Origin: Cladorrhinum sp. PSN259
Taxonomy: Eukaryota > Ascomycota > Sordariomycetes > Sordariales > Podosporaceae
NCBI GenBank assembly: GCA_033725935.1
Contig: MU867072.1
Location: 434,001 to 498,000 of the forward strand
DNA: 64,000 nt
Direction of reading: 5' to 3'
The notes below the pieces were generated by a model. The model did no database searches, was not told where the DNA came from, and saw only the letters and a list, made by a program, of their open reading frames with translations. Both the position numbers and the translations under genes were made by a program. Below, piece after piece: positions 10,689 to 21,917 of this stretch (the stretch's first letter is position 1; every line of letters starts with the position of its first letter).

Positions 10689-12643
10689 GTCGAAAGAAAA
10701 AAGGGGAACTGTAGATGCAAGTATTTGGAGATTCCAAGGGCCAAGACTTTTTTTCTTTCCTTTGAGATCTGGTATCACCACTCTTCTCTCTCCGATGGGC
10801 TTCTTCTTTACTCCTGTGCTGAGGAGTTGGATAATAATACCAAATACCGCGCTACCCCTTCCCCCCTTTTTGAAAGATATCCAAAGAAGAATAACTTTTG
10901 AGGGCCGAGATTTTCTTCAGTTGCGATGCTCCTCCTCCGCCTTCTCCCTCACCGTTGCCCAGCAGTGGTCAGTTTTGGAGTGGATGGGAGAGACCTCTTT
11001 AGGCCTAAAACGTCTTGGCGCTGCTGCCTTGCTGGCGCATTTGGTCCACAGCACAGGGCGATCTTTTTCGGAGCCTCGTGCAGTAAAAAAAATTCAGAAA
11101 GAGGAAAAGAAGAAGCGGTCGATGATGATAAGGGAGAAAAAAAAGGTTGGTGGGTATCTTTAAGGAAGAAACGAGAGATGGTTGCAGGAAAGAAAAAAAA
11201 TTACAGGATGAAGCAAAAGTTCTTATAAACGAAAAAAACGAACAGCAATAGTATCATGAAACCAATGGGCACAAAACGGGGTGGCAAAAAACTGACAGTT
11301 GCGTGTGTGCTATTCTTGATACGTAGGTACAGTAAAATCGATCAGCAAAAGAAAGAAGAAAATACACTCGGAAAAAGAGTGTGTAACAAACTAGAACAGG
11401 AAACATGGGGTGCGGCTTACCGGGGGCCGGGGGCCGGGGGAGGGGGAAGGGGGGCGCGGCTGTCAAAAGGGACGGAAAGGGACCGCTAAGCTTTTCCCGC
11501 CCAACTCGCGTCGGTACATCATATTTTGCGCTTGCTGGGGGGGGGGGGGGGGGCTGCTGGTGCTGGTGCTGAAACCACATAAATACCAGTGGTTTGCTTC
11601 GCTGAGAGGAAACGTGAGACAGGCACAGAGAGAGAGAGAGAGAGAGAGAGGGTTTGAGTGAGGTTGAAACGAGGTTGAACTGAGGGCTGTCCCCCTCACC
11701 CCAAGTTGAGAGGGGGGGGGGGGGGGGTTGAAGGCCTCAGGCACACACGGAAATTACAAAAAGATACATGCATATTTTGCATATTTGATCATTTTCACCA
11801 GAGGGGAGGTTCAGCTCGTGTCACTTGAGGGGTTAGACCTGACGAATCATATCTCGTGTGAAGCTTGGTGGCTGTCACCATCTGGATATTTTCTGAGTGA
11901 GTGTGTGCCGCAAAGCCGGGCGGGCATTTTAGAACTCTGATGACCAAGTGGTAAGTGGTCTGCACTCGTGATACTGAATAAAATGTCTGTCCACGTCATC
12001 TTGGCAACAAGGGGTCAGAACTGAGTTATAGTTCAGTTCTTTCAGAAGAGATGACATGTCGTTGACCCCAGGCATCTCACGATTGACAGTCAAGACAGTA
12101 TAACCAACTTTGATGGCAAGGAACAAGTGGTAAAGTAAATGTACATTATCTCTTCCCTCTCTCAACTCCGCGCGAAGCCTTTCTATCTCCGTGAAGAGCT
12201 TCCCAGATTTAAACTCCAAACCCAAGAAATATCAAGAAACAACAAACGTAAAACCCCAACTTCCAGAAAAAGAGAGACCAAAAAGAAACCTTTACTCAAA
12301 ATTGTGGAGCTCGTAAATAAATAAAAGTGCCGTTCCGCGACCAGGGGAAAAAAAAAAAGGCCCTGGTCGGTCTTGTTTCCTATCCCAAACCTTGCAAATA
12401 TGATGGTATTACTGAGGAGAAAGAAGCCTTCTTTCTCAGTTTTATAGTGTATACTCACCGTCTTGAAGACATATATCCGCAGAGATGCCCCAGGTCATTA
12501 TCATCATTATCGTCACCGTCATGACCATGCTCTCTCCCTCTCCTTCCAGCAAAAACGGAGTCATCAGATCATTCCAAGATTCCATTTATGAGAAGACCTT
12601 CCAAAATAAAACCCAAACGCTCACCGGAATCTAGGCCCCCTCA
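10689..12643. other. Intergenic region with G-run and purine repeats
   Basis: Lies between the start of the membrane protein gene and the end of the adenosine deaminase-like gene, both on the minus strand. The part next to 10688 should be promoter. 11.4-11.73 kb holds the G-run cluster (own entry), and an AG dinucleotide repeat sits at 11627-11650. No gene is supported. Confidence 0.5.
11422..11727 (+). repeat. Cluster of G-runs, G-quadruplex-like
   Basis: Within 306 bp: six or so runs of 5-6 G separated by CC, A or AA (11422-11454), an uninterrupted run of 17 G (11537-11553) and one of 16 G (11712-11727), plus an AG repeat between. The first block fits the pattern of four G-tracts with short loops. 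All G-runs are on the plus strand, 0.7-1.0 kb upstream of the membrane protein gene. Run lengths are prone to sequencing error. Confidence 0.6.
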
Positions 12644-15013
12644 TCAACGGCGAGACCCGGGCTTGGCCGCGGCTGTGCTGTTAGGATAGTCGAACTCGCC
12701 GTCAGCAACTCTCTTGCAGAAATAATTCCACATCTTCTCCCAGTCTATGTAAACCTTAGCTTTCACCTCTGGTTCCATGCACGAGTGCTCGATGCTCCAC
12801 TCGATGAGTTGTCGGAACCCATGGAGCGTCATGTCTGATTTGCCTGCCATGACTTGGTAAAAGTCGTGAGATAGTCTCGATCTGGGACAGAAAGTCAGCA
12901 CGATCACAGGCATGTGTCTCCGGAAGCAGCTTAGCATACCTGAAGAAAGTTCCGTTATCGGTGCTCACGGTGCAGTGCACATTGTTGGCCAAGAGGTTGT
13001 ATACCGAATGACCACTTATCCGGGGCGTGAGTCCCAGAATCTCGTTGGAGATGGGGCAGACCTCGACGCAGACGTTCTGCTTCTTCATCTGCTCCATAAC
13101 CAAAGGATGTCGGGGGAGCGCAAACCCATGACCTATCCGTTTCGAGCCGAGCAGCAAAGCATCCACGAGGTTTCCGTCCGTGTCGGTGCCAATGTCGAGA
13201 GTTTCGCCACAGTGGAAAAGGAAGGGAATTTCTGTTCCTGCGGTTGCACAGGCCTTCTTGAACGAAATAAACTCATCCTTAAAGAACCTGAGAGGATGAC
13301 CCTTGCCTTCTTCACCGACCAGGTCGAAGCCGGCGATATACTTTCCATATTTTGGATTGAGCTTAAACTTGAGGCACTCGATCAGGGCTTCTTTAACCTG
13401 AGCCTTGTCAAATGATCGGGGTGTGCAATAAATGACCTTGAGTCCCTTGATAACCCTCTCTCTGTGGGCTTCCTGGAACTGTTTGTACTGCTCAATGATG
13501 AGGTCCAAGATGCCCATGTTATCGATCAGTTTCGAGCCATCATCTAGCCACACCTGATTTGTCGACATAAAGTTGGGCCGAATCTCAACGTATTGAATAT
13601 TGTCGTCAACAAAATCTTCGAGACATTTTTCGGTATACTTTTCGTATGCGGTCTTGTAGTTGAAGAGCCCTTTCATCATTTGCGTCCTTGCATTGAACTT
13701 CTCCCAAGCCCTACAACATACATTAGCGAAGTGATCCGAAAGAGGGTGCCTCCTCTGGCGCGAACTTACCCTTCAGCGGTTTGAAGTAAGCCATACGTCT
13801 CCTCTTGCTGGAACACCAACTTATTTTGCAGCCATGCATCAACAGTCTCGTTGCTGTTCCTGTGCCGTTTAGGGAACTCTTGTAAAAACCTTTTAAACTG
13901 CATGACCCTGGGCTCCTTCCCAGATCCGCCTCGATATTCTGTGTCAAACACATCACCCTCGCCTCGTTGTTTCACTGCATCCGAACTAAGGATGCTGAAC
14001 TGTATCCTGCAAAGATCAAGTGCGGTGGGGTCAAGGTTGCCTGTGCTGTCGACAAGTTTAATGTTGCTCCAAACATACATCCGGTCCATGTTCTTGGCAA
14101 TGTCCAACAAAAAGTTGGGCAGGAGGTTGGCGTTGAAATGGATGTGAAGGTGCGCTCCTTTGGGCATAGCCCGAAACAATTTGAACAGTTGTGTTTTCTC
14201 GATGATGGGAACATTGGAAAGGAAATGGTCTCCGAAGAACCGAGGATGCAGCTGACCGTGGTAACCTGGTATACTCGCCGCCTTGTTGTACCAATGGTTG
14301 ATGTCGTCTATCTTCAGCTGCTGAAGCTTTTTGTTGGCTTTGAACTCGTTGTCTCGGCTCTTATCCACCTTTGCTTTACTGGCACAAACATGATCAAAGG
14401 CCAAAGCACCCTCAACAGTACAAATTTCGTCGCGCAGAGCATCGTACAGCTTTCCAGTCTTGTCTTTAGCCCCACTGGAGTCAGCATCATCGAACAAAGC
14501 GGCTACGGGGTCCAAAGGCCCCTGAGATGCCCCATCCTGTAGTGGCGATGGTTTGGATACTGGCTTTGGCTTGGTTAGGAAGGGAACCTTTGGCGATGAC
14601 GATACTGGTTGACTTGGTTTGCCCGAGAAAAGCCCTGTTATTCGAGCTGCCAGGCCTGGCCCTCTCTGTGAACGCTGTCCCAGTCTTTTGGAAGCAGCTG
14701 CCTCATGTTGATCAACCAAATCCCACTGCTCATGCAGTGAACTTACAGGGTTCTGGTAACTTCCAGCACCATTGTGATTGCGGTTTTCTGGTGACTTGGA
14801 CATGATTTGGGTTGCAGGGTTATCAGCTCCCTGTAAATGTCTGTTGAGTGACTTGTCAGCCAATGGTTCAGAAGAGAAGCGCTGACGGGCATGATTGACT
14901 GTGCGAGTTTGCGTTTCCTCGGGGACTTGCGGTAAAGTTTTTTCAGCATCGCTGTAGGAATCTGGTGAGTCCACGCTGCAAAATATACCCATGGATTCAC
15001 GTGTAGCAACCAT
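12644..15013 (-). CDS. CECR1/ADGF-family adenosine deaminase-like protein
   Basis: Metal-dependent hydrolase of the adenosine deaminase superfamily. Exons 13770-15013, 12940-13710 and 12644-12881 (introns 59 and 58 nt, donors GTAAGT and GTATGC) give 750 aa. Seen: a disordered N-terminal ~200 residues; the metal-binding HxH in MPKGAHLHIHF (His290, His292); AWEKFNARTQMMKG across intron 1; HCGET (His581, Glu584); IGHGF near 604; and STDNGTFF (Asp666, Asn667), then SRLSHDFYQ across intron 2. Classical members have SDDP, so one of the paired Asp residues is Asn here. No signal peptide, unlike secreted animal ADGFs. ATG at 15013 was chosen; a second in-frame ATG at 14992 would give an N-terminus MGIFCS. 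Family confident; substrate unknown. Confidence 0.88.
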
Positions 15014-18000
15014 GTAGCGCACAAAGCGGACGTGTATTCTCTGGCTGGACCGGACGAGGATTTGGAGCAGCGTTTGTGAGTGATAAAGCGTGCTGTCTAT
15101 GTTGCTTAATCACGAGTTGCAAAACAAAAAGATAACGGCCGAGAGCAAGTGGTATCAAGAATGAGATGAAGGAGAAAGGTGAAAAAATGAGTCGCGCAAC
15201 GGGGTAACCGTGAATGAGATGAGAGCGTCGCCGGAAGCGTCGCCGCCGTGTTTTGGTGATGGTGATGGTGCGCGCGGGGCGGTGATATCACAAGGTTCCG
15301 GAATCAGCCCAGTCAAAGTTGTGGGGTGTGGAATGTGATGAAGGTATTCGCGACTGTCCGGTCAGGTGTTGGCATCATGGAGTAAATGAACAATTTGAAT
15401 CTCACGCCAAAGCAGCTGCGACAATGTGTTCCTTCTGTCCACGGGAACACGCCGGTGAGTGAGCCTCCCCGTGCATAAGGTAGGTTGGCAGGCTACCACT
15501 GGCAGCCAACACTCGTGCCCAGGCTGCGGCGGGGGTCTCGAAAGCTGAGAGCCCTACGACCGACCCCCTTGCAGCTGACAAGGGTAGAAAGATACCTACT
15601 TTTTTCAGAACCCCACTCCATGAACGGCGAGTGACCAATTGCGGGACGAGGCAGACTTTTGATGACTTGATTGGGTTACCGCCCGCCAAGACCCAACCAC
15701 AAAAGCCAAGCTTCACAACCTGAGCTCCTGCGATTGAGTTCAATCCTCGCTTATCCCATTTCTGGAGGACTCAATGCTGCTGCTTCTCGGATTATCTCAC
15801 CCAACGTCAGCCCTGCTGCGAGATATGTTTGGATGGTTCCCGCAGAAGCCCCAACGCTAGATTATTCTCTAATTACCTACGGGGAAAAAAGGCACCTTTT
15901 TAGGCATTCCGTATCCGTACTTCTTACACCTAGCTGCGAACCTGCCAGCACACACATCTTCCGAGTTCCAGCTGAGCTCACCGTATATTCCCGATTCCAG
16001 CCCCCGGAGGCCAACATCGACATATCTCATTGAAACCCATCGGCCTGGCTCCTGGGACAGCCACATGCCAGGCTCCATAATTGGAACTCGGATAGCTTGT
16101 TCTGAAAGGGCTTCATCCGCCCAACGATCTCATGATCAAGCCACTCCCGCGTGGCCCTGGCCCGATGTAAGACCCATGTGCCTCCCGCAACCCACAATGC
16201 GCCTCACCCCTGGGCCTTGTACCCCCAGGCCTGATTTTGACATCATGACTTGGGCGCCAATAGTGGGGGGTTTCATGCCCAAAAATCAAATATACCTTCA
16301 ACAAAAGACATCACGATATTGGCCAGGTTGAGACCAAGCGGCGTGAACCTCCTAGCCTCCTAGGAGATCCTTTCAGGGCGTTGCAGGACCACGCCGGACC
16401 CAAACAATCTCATTAGTCAAATCATCACTTCACCCGAGAATGCCTTCATATGAATTCAAAGACACTTCTGGCGTCGATTTGAGCAAGTTACTGAACATTC
16501 AAGATATCAGAGGATATAGAATGGTCAACCTGAAGTTATTGGCTCACCAGGACAGTGCAACCTGGAAGCCATCATCCGAGAAGAACGTATACCATGCTTT
16601 AAGTTTTTACTAGCCCTGCTGGGCATTGGGTACCGGTCCACAATCACAGGCTAGCAAATGTCCACATTCAAAAGCGCCTGAAGATGCATAGTATGCCCAC
16701 AATGTGGCTCTGCCTATCCGCGGCGACAAAGTCTGACCGAACCATGTTCCCAAATTCCGCCCTATCCGACAACATGAAGATATTTCCAGTCATGATGGAC
16801 TGTTTCTGACCCTCAAAACAAGCAATTACCCCATCCTTTGTCGCATCGCATCACCCAGAATGTGGTCTGCATGGCACTTGTAACCTCTCACACCCCACAA
16901 ATAAATGGGGCTGGCCAACCAGATGAGTCCAAACAAATCAGTGTGGAAAAAAAAGGATATTTCGTTCGCGTTTGAAAACAACACATAGAATTGGAAAGAT
17001 CCGGTCATGTCTTTTCTTTGTCGTTCACTTGGGACCAAAGATCATCTACTTGTGGTGTAGTTGTTGGCCATTTTTTGAGTGGATATGGATTTTTGTGGCT
17101 GAGAATCGGACTACCAAACGGTCGGTAACGGGAAGGAATTGTAGGCAGAACACCAGGCTCTGTGCCTCGGGAATAAGGTCAAGATTCGAAAGGCAGGAAA
17201 CGAACCCAGCTGGAATACTACAAGCTGCTAAGTTTTAGTTGATAGCGGTGTAAAACTGTTCAAGGGGGTAGTTTTAGCGTTGCACAGGCAGACAGGCGGA
17301 ATGAATCAGGTATTGAAACTATTGATTCAAGATGTAGCTGGGTAAACGGGGAGAGGCAGCCAACAACATACATGTCAGACCTCCGAATCTCCGCGACATA
17401 ATCCTCGCACATGGGCAAGGCACTTATCCCGTTTTCCCTAGCAATCGTAAGCAGGGCTGCTTTCATGATCTCCTTCAAACTTCAAACTTCAGATCATGTT
17501 CTCCCCCCAAGGCTCACAGGACGATGGACGTCACAAACCATTCCATCGCCACGACGCTTCACATCGTAGAGCATATCTTGACTGCGTATGATCAACAAAG
17601 AATTTCAAAACCCGCCCTCTCACTAGATCAATATTCCAATTGGCTGAAATGCACCTCATTTTTGAGTCCACAGACCAACTTGGCTGTTTCTTCCCTGCCT
17701 TCATGGTTGACTGACATCATAACTTTCCAACTCCCACAAACTTATCCTGCTGATTTTTTTTATTTTTTTTTATTTTTTATTTTTTTCAAACTCCTATGAT
17801 TTCATCAAGTATTATTTGGCAGCTTCACTCAAATCCCCGACCCTCATGATTCTCATCACACCCGAGAGTATCTAAAAAACTATTGCCCCGCGGCCTATGT
17901 ATCTGTGTACATAGCCCCCCAACCGCAGGATCAAAACATGATTCCTGAAAGCCCACCCACCCCGTGAAAGAGAAAAAATAAAAAAATCTCGACTTGGTCT

Positions 18001-18793
18001 TGATGCCGTTAAAACGTCACGCTCAGTGTGCCATCTAGGAGGTCTATCTATCTATCCGCCTTGCATGCCCTTCCTTCATCTGCTTCCCCTACCTACACCC
18101 GAGCTTCGCCTGTGATCTCCATTGAAGCGTACTGCACCACACCCCACGAGTAAGTAAGCCACAGAGGATTCAAGCTGAATCCGATGAGATCCAATCAAGA
18201 ATAAACGAAATAAGGAATCTCTAGGCGTTATCAAAGAGGCTTTTTTTCTTCTTTTTTTCACCATCGGATATGACCAAAACATTTCAAACACCATGCTGTG
18301 TGGAAGCGATAGGAATCTGATACACCATGGGAGAACGGTATGGACAAGGCAGACACAAAAATACGTCCATTCAATCGATAACAAGACAAAGCATCTGGGC
18401 TAGACTCCCAAAACTGCCCAAAGAACACCACAAAACTGTCTCACAGCGGCCTCCCTCCCATCTAACAACACACCAAAAAAAAAAAAAAAAGGCCTCCAAA
18501 CAGCCCGGTCACAAAAGTATTGTACAGGCAGATATACATAGGATTCATAACCAACAATCTTGATTTTTAAAAGTGTTTTTGTTAGGGGTTTCTATGTCTA
18601 GCAACTATTCGTATCTAAAACATCCATCAACCCTGACTCAAGTCTCGGTCTCGGTCATCATCACCAAACAAATAAACAAGAACAGTACAACTTTTAAGTG
18701 TACTATACAATACAATACATAACACCCGCAAAAGCAAAAAAAAAAAGGAAGAAAAAAAAACAGGAGACGCCCCTCCACGCCAGGCTTGTCTGT
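15014..18793. other. Gene-poor 3.8 kb stretch
   Basis: Lies between the adenosine deaminase-like gene start and the repeat-bearing ORF downstream of the SRP40-like gene. Includes the promoter of the former. Scattered small frames (for example 15671-16033 plus, 17260-17478 minus, 17524-17799 plus) show no recognisable domain or convincing splice partners. A TGACTCA lies at 18634-18640. No tRNA, rRNA or transposon was recognised. Confidence 0.45.
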
Positions 18794-19219
18794 CTAATGC
18801 TTCATCTTCTTCTGATAGTTCAGATGCTTGTTCAATAACGCAAAGAGAAAAAGCTGTTGCTTTCTATCCCCACCAATAACTCCCTTCCTCAACTTCATCC
18901 TATCCGCCCTCTTGCACATCTTCATTCTCCATTCTCTTTCCTCCTCGGATCGCAATAACGCAAAACGAAGAAGCTGCTGCTTTCTATCCCCACTGATAAC
19001 CCGCTTCCTCAACTTCATCCTCTCCACCCTCTTGCGCATCTTCACTCTCCATTTTCTTCCCTCCTCGGATCGCTTGTCGTACCCATGCTGCAAACCCTTT
19101 AATTTTCTTCTTTCCTCCTCGGATTGCTTTTCCTCGTACCTCAACACCTCTATCATATTCGAAAGCATGCATCTAATGCCCTTCATCAGACTGGAATGTA
19201 TGTAATGCTTTTGCCCCAA
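18794..19219 (-). CDS. Possible small basic coiled-coil protein with 40-aa repeats
   Basis: 141 aa, rich in Lys, Arg and Glu, about 70 bp downstream of the SRP40-like gene on the same strand, so it may simply be that gene's 3' UTR. The frame is made of two 40-residue repeats and a degenerate third: each carries MKLRKxVIxGDRKQQL followed by FALL, then a charged SEEEREW or SEEGRKW segment. The repeat length (120 bp) keeps the frame. No known family recognised. Coding status is uncertain. Confidence 0.3.
   Translation of the reverse strand: MGQKHYIHSSLMKGIRCMLSNMIEVLRYEEKQSEEERRKLKGLQHGYDKRSEEGRKWRVKMRKRVERMKLRKRVISGDRKQQLLRFALLRSEEEREWRMKMCKRADRMKLRKGVIGGDRKQQLFLFALLNKHLNYQKKMKH
18834..19073. 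repeat. Tandem repeat, two copies of 120 bp
   Basis: Copies at 18834-18953 and 18954-19073 are closely similar, both beginning AATAACGCAAA and ending CTCCTCGGATCGC. A further fragment (TTTCCTCCTCGGATTGC) recurs near 19112-19128. Differences are scattered substitutions with no indel between the two copies, so a 40-codon frame is kept. Confidence 0.85.
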
Positions 19220-19291
19220 ACCGCCACTACCACTACCGTAGGGCCAGAAGCCCAGAACCGTAATACTGTCCCCATTACCGTTGAAGGCCTT

Positions 19292-20740
19292 CTAATCCTC
19301 AAACTTGATACCGCCAAATGTGTTGGTATCAATGCGTCCGCCCCTGTAGCTGCCCTTCTTCTTTTTGTTCTTCTCCTTGGTGAAACCCTTGCCCTTGGTG
19401 ACAATCAAATCTTCGTGTGCCTTGCGACCCCAGTCGTCATTATCTGCGACGAACTCGTTCGACTGCAGTCTGGGATCCACCTGGACGCCACGTCTGACTC
19501 TGGAAAATGGAACTTTCTCCTCCTTCTGACCGCCCTTGCCACGGTTGTTGAACTTGACCGGGTCGGGAGGCAGAGGCGCATCCTCGGCAACGGTGATGAC
19601 CTTGGGGGACGCAGACTTGCCAACCGTGGCAGAGCTGTCTGACGCGCTGTCCTTCTTAGGCTTCTTGACCTCGGTCCCGGAATCGGAATCGGAATCAGAG
19701 TCGGAGTCAGAGGACGAGGAGTCAGAGTCGGGAAGAGGGACCTGGGCGGCCTTCTCGGCTTCGGATTCAGACTCAGAATCAGAAGAAGAGTCAGAGTCCG
19801 AGCTGGAGGATGAGTCGGACTCGGAGGAGGAAGATTCGGAGGAGGAGCTAGAGCTCTCGGATTCTGAAGACGACTCGGCCTTCTTTGCGGCAACGGCCTT
19901 CTTCTTGGCCTTGCTCTTAGCGTCCGATTCGGAACCGGACGACGAATCGGAATCGGACGACGAAGAATCAGACGAGCCGCGCTTGACGGCAACGGCCTTG
20001 TTAGCGGCCACTTTGATCTTCTTAGCGGCCGGGGTCTCTTCGTCGGAGCTAGACTCGGAGTCGGCGTCTGACGAGTCAGATGAGGAGGAGTCGCTGCTCT
20101 CGGCCTTGCGTTTCCGAGAGATTGGAGCGACAGCAGCAGAGGTAGCAGCAGCGGCAGCAGGCTTCTTCGTCTCTTTCTCGTCCTCGCTGTCACTATCACT
20201 GTCACTATCGCTCTCGCTCTCACTGCTGCTGCTGCTCTCGCTGCTGCTGCTCGATTCGGAGCTGGATGACTTCTCTTCGGCGGCATCCTTCATCTCGACA
20301 TCGCCCCCCTCGCCCTCGCTGTCGCTGTCCGAGGAGTCGGAATCGCTGCTGCTGCTCGAGTCACTGCTGCTATCACTGCTGCTGCTGCTATCGACCTTGG
20401 TGACCTTCTTAGTAGCAGTCGCCTTGGTTTCCTTGGCGGCATCGGTCGCAGTCAGGGAGGTCTCCCACGCCTGGAAGATACTGGTGAGAGATTGACCCTC
20501 AGCAGGCTTACCAGAGCTCTTCCAGCCCTTGTCAGCCCGCTTCTTCTTGAATGCGCGATGGGCGTCGGTAAAATCGTTCTCGGAGAGGAAAGTTTCGACG
20601 AGATCCAACAGCTGAGCTGGTGGCTGCTGGGGTTTGGCCGCCCCCTTGGTTTGCTTCTGCTTCGAGGGCGCCATTGTTACCGGTTTGCTGGAGGTTGATG
20701 TGGAATTATTAGAGAATAGCCAGGATGGTGGTGCAGACAT
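19292..20740 (-). CDS. srp40: SRP40/Nopp140-like nucleolar phosphoprotein
   Basis: Nucleolar chaperone-type protein linked in its family to snoRNP assembly and ribosome biogenesis. One exon; 482 aa from ATG 20740, or 460 aa from the in-frame ATG at 20674 (AACAATGGCG, the better context; MAPSKQK). Seen: a LisH-like N-terminal helix pair (LLDLVETFLSENDFTDAHRAF); a long middle of alternating Ser/Asp/Glu tracts and Lys/Ala tracts, the usual casein kinase II target pattern; and a conserved C-terminal SRP40 domain of about 75 residues (FSRVRRGVQVDPRLQSNEF, then DTNTFGGIKFED). Both ends match the family, so the gene is intact. Confidence 0.92.
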   Translation of the reverse strand: MSAPPSWLFSNNSTSTSSKPVTMAPSKQKQTKGAAKPQQPPAQLLDLVETFLSENDFTDAHRAFKKKRADKGWKSSGKPAEGQSLTSIFQAWETSLTATDAAKETKATATKKVTKVDSSSSSDSSSDSSSSSDSDSSDSDSEGEGGDVEMKDAAEEKSSSSESSSSSESSSSSESESDSDSDSDSEDEKETKKPAAAAATSAAVAPISRKRKAESSDSSSSDSSDADSESSSDEETPAAKKIKVAANKAVAVKRGSSDSSSSDSDSSSGSESDAKSKAKKKAVAAKKAESSSESESSSSSSESSSSESDSSSSSDSDSSSDSESESEAEKAAQVPLPDSDSSSSDSDSDSDSDSGTEVKKPKKDSASDSSATVGKSASPKVITVAEDAPLPPDPVKFNNRGKGGQKEEKVPFSRVRRGVQVDPRLQSNEFVADNDDWGRKAHEDLIVTKGKGFTKEKNKKKKGSYRGGRIDTNTFGGIKFED

Positions 20741-21917
20741 TGGCCCGTCCTCTGCCTCAAAAAAGTGTGAATTGCAAAAAGCGACAACACGCTAGAGGAA
20801 ATTCTGGTTGTCGCGACCTGCAGGTGGGTGGCTTCCCTTCGAAAAAAATTTGGCAAAAACCTTCACCGCCTGCCAAATTGGAGAGTAGCCGCCCCACATG
20901 GTTCCTTGCATGTTTTTAAACTTTTGCAAGGATCAATCGTCGATTGTGAGTGGTCAGTTTGGACGAATCCCAACTTCATCCCATCTTCGTTTCGTCCGAA
21001 ACTCGTGCACAGCTGTTGCAGAGGAATCGCTTTGGCTAGTCAGTCGGATCATCATCGGCTGGCTCTGCCCGCGCATTTAAACGCTAAAAGAGTTCTTCGA
21101 AGCAGATCATCACCCAACTCCAAGTCTGAATCTTAGCCATTGAAATGCGTTGGTTCCATCTGTGATGAAACACAATGCTGGCAGCCTGACCAAGCAAGAG
21201 CACACCAGCACAGCAAGTTTGCTTGATGAGACTGGCTGAAGTTGAGTTCCTCGAATTAAGATGCATATTGCAGCTTTCCATATCAATTGAGACGGCAAGA
21301 GTTCCTCTTACGTTACTGGTGATGGAGTTGCTCCTTATCGAGGGTTACATTTCCATTACCTTTTCGCTGTTTTCTTTTTGGTTACCGCCCGGGTTTCGGC
21401 AGTCGTGTGGATGTTAGGAGAGCGTATCTGTGCACCTAAGCGGACAGGGGAGAGACTCCTTGCTGCATTCTTACCCCCTTTTGGTGTCATTCGATCTTCT
21501 GAGGGTGACGCGTCATGGCAATCCGAGACGGTCGCAGGCCATGATCAGATCTCTGCAACCAATCATGCTTGAAGATATGTCTAGGCAACGAGATAAAATA
21601 TGCTGCTTCGTCACCACCACAAAGTCCTGTATGCATGGCTTGTGTTTGTTGGCGGGCTGAGAGACTCTTCTCCAAACGCTTTGTTTTATAGGTCGAGTCT
21701 CTTCCCTCTCTTGAACTTCCTTCTTTACAAGACCGCAAGAAGTCAACAAGCTCTTGATCACGGATCACTATCAGACAATGACATCGGCAGCCCCCACACC
21801 ACTTACGATGGCCTCTGCGGCCCCTGGGTCCCCTTCAACACCTCCCCAACCATCGGGCAGTCGCCTTACTCCGGAAATGGTGTGTTAACATGCCCTCCCT
21901 TAGTTGCTGTACGGATT
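20741..21917. other. Divergent promoter region
   Basis: Lies between the SRP40-like gene (-) and the four-pass membrane protein gene (+). The right half (21600-21917) is open in the frame of the membrane protein but does not look coding and is taken as 5' UTR. No other gene seen. Confidence 0.5.

Noticed and set aside
17140..17230. tRNA-like TTCG-containing segment on the minus strand
   Set aside because: The B-box-like GGTTCGTTTCC lacks the invariant A and no A-box or acceptor stem pairs with it.
19536..20495. 319-codon plus-strand open frame, Ser/Glu-rich
   Set aside because: Antisense shadow of the SRP40-like gene's Ser/Asp/Glu tracts; no independent start or splice context, and SRP40 has clear conserved ends on the other strand.
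21600..21917. N-terminal extension of the four-pass membrane protein
   Set aside because: In frame but with unlike composition, and the ATG at 21918 starts a coherent acidic N-terminus; more likely 5' UTR.
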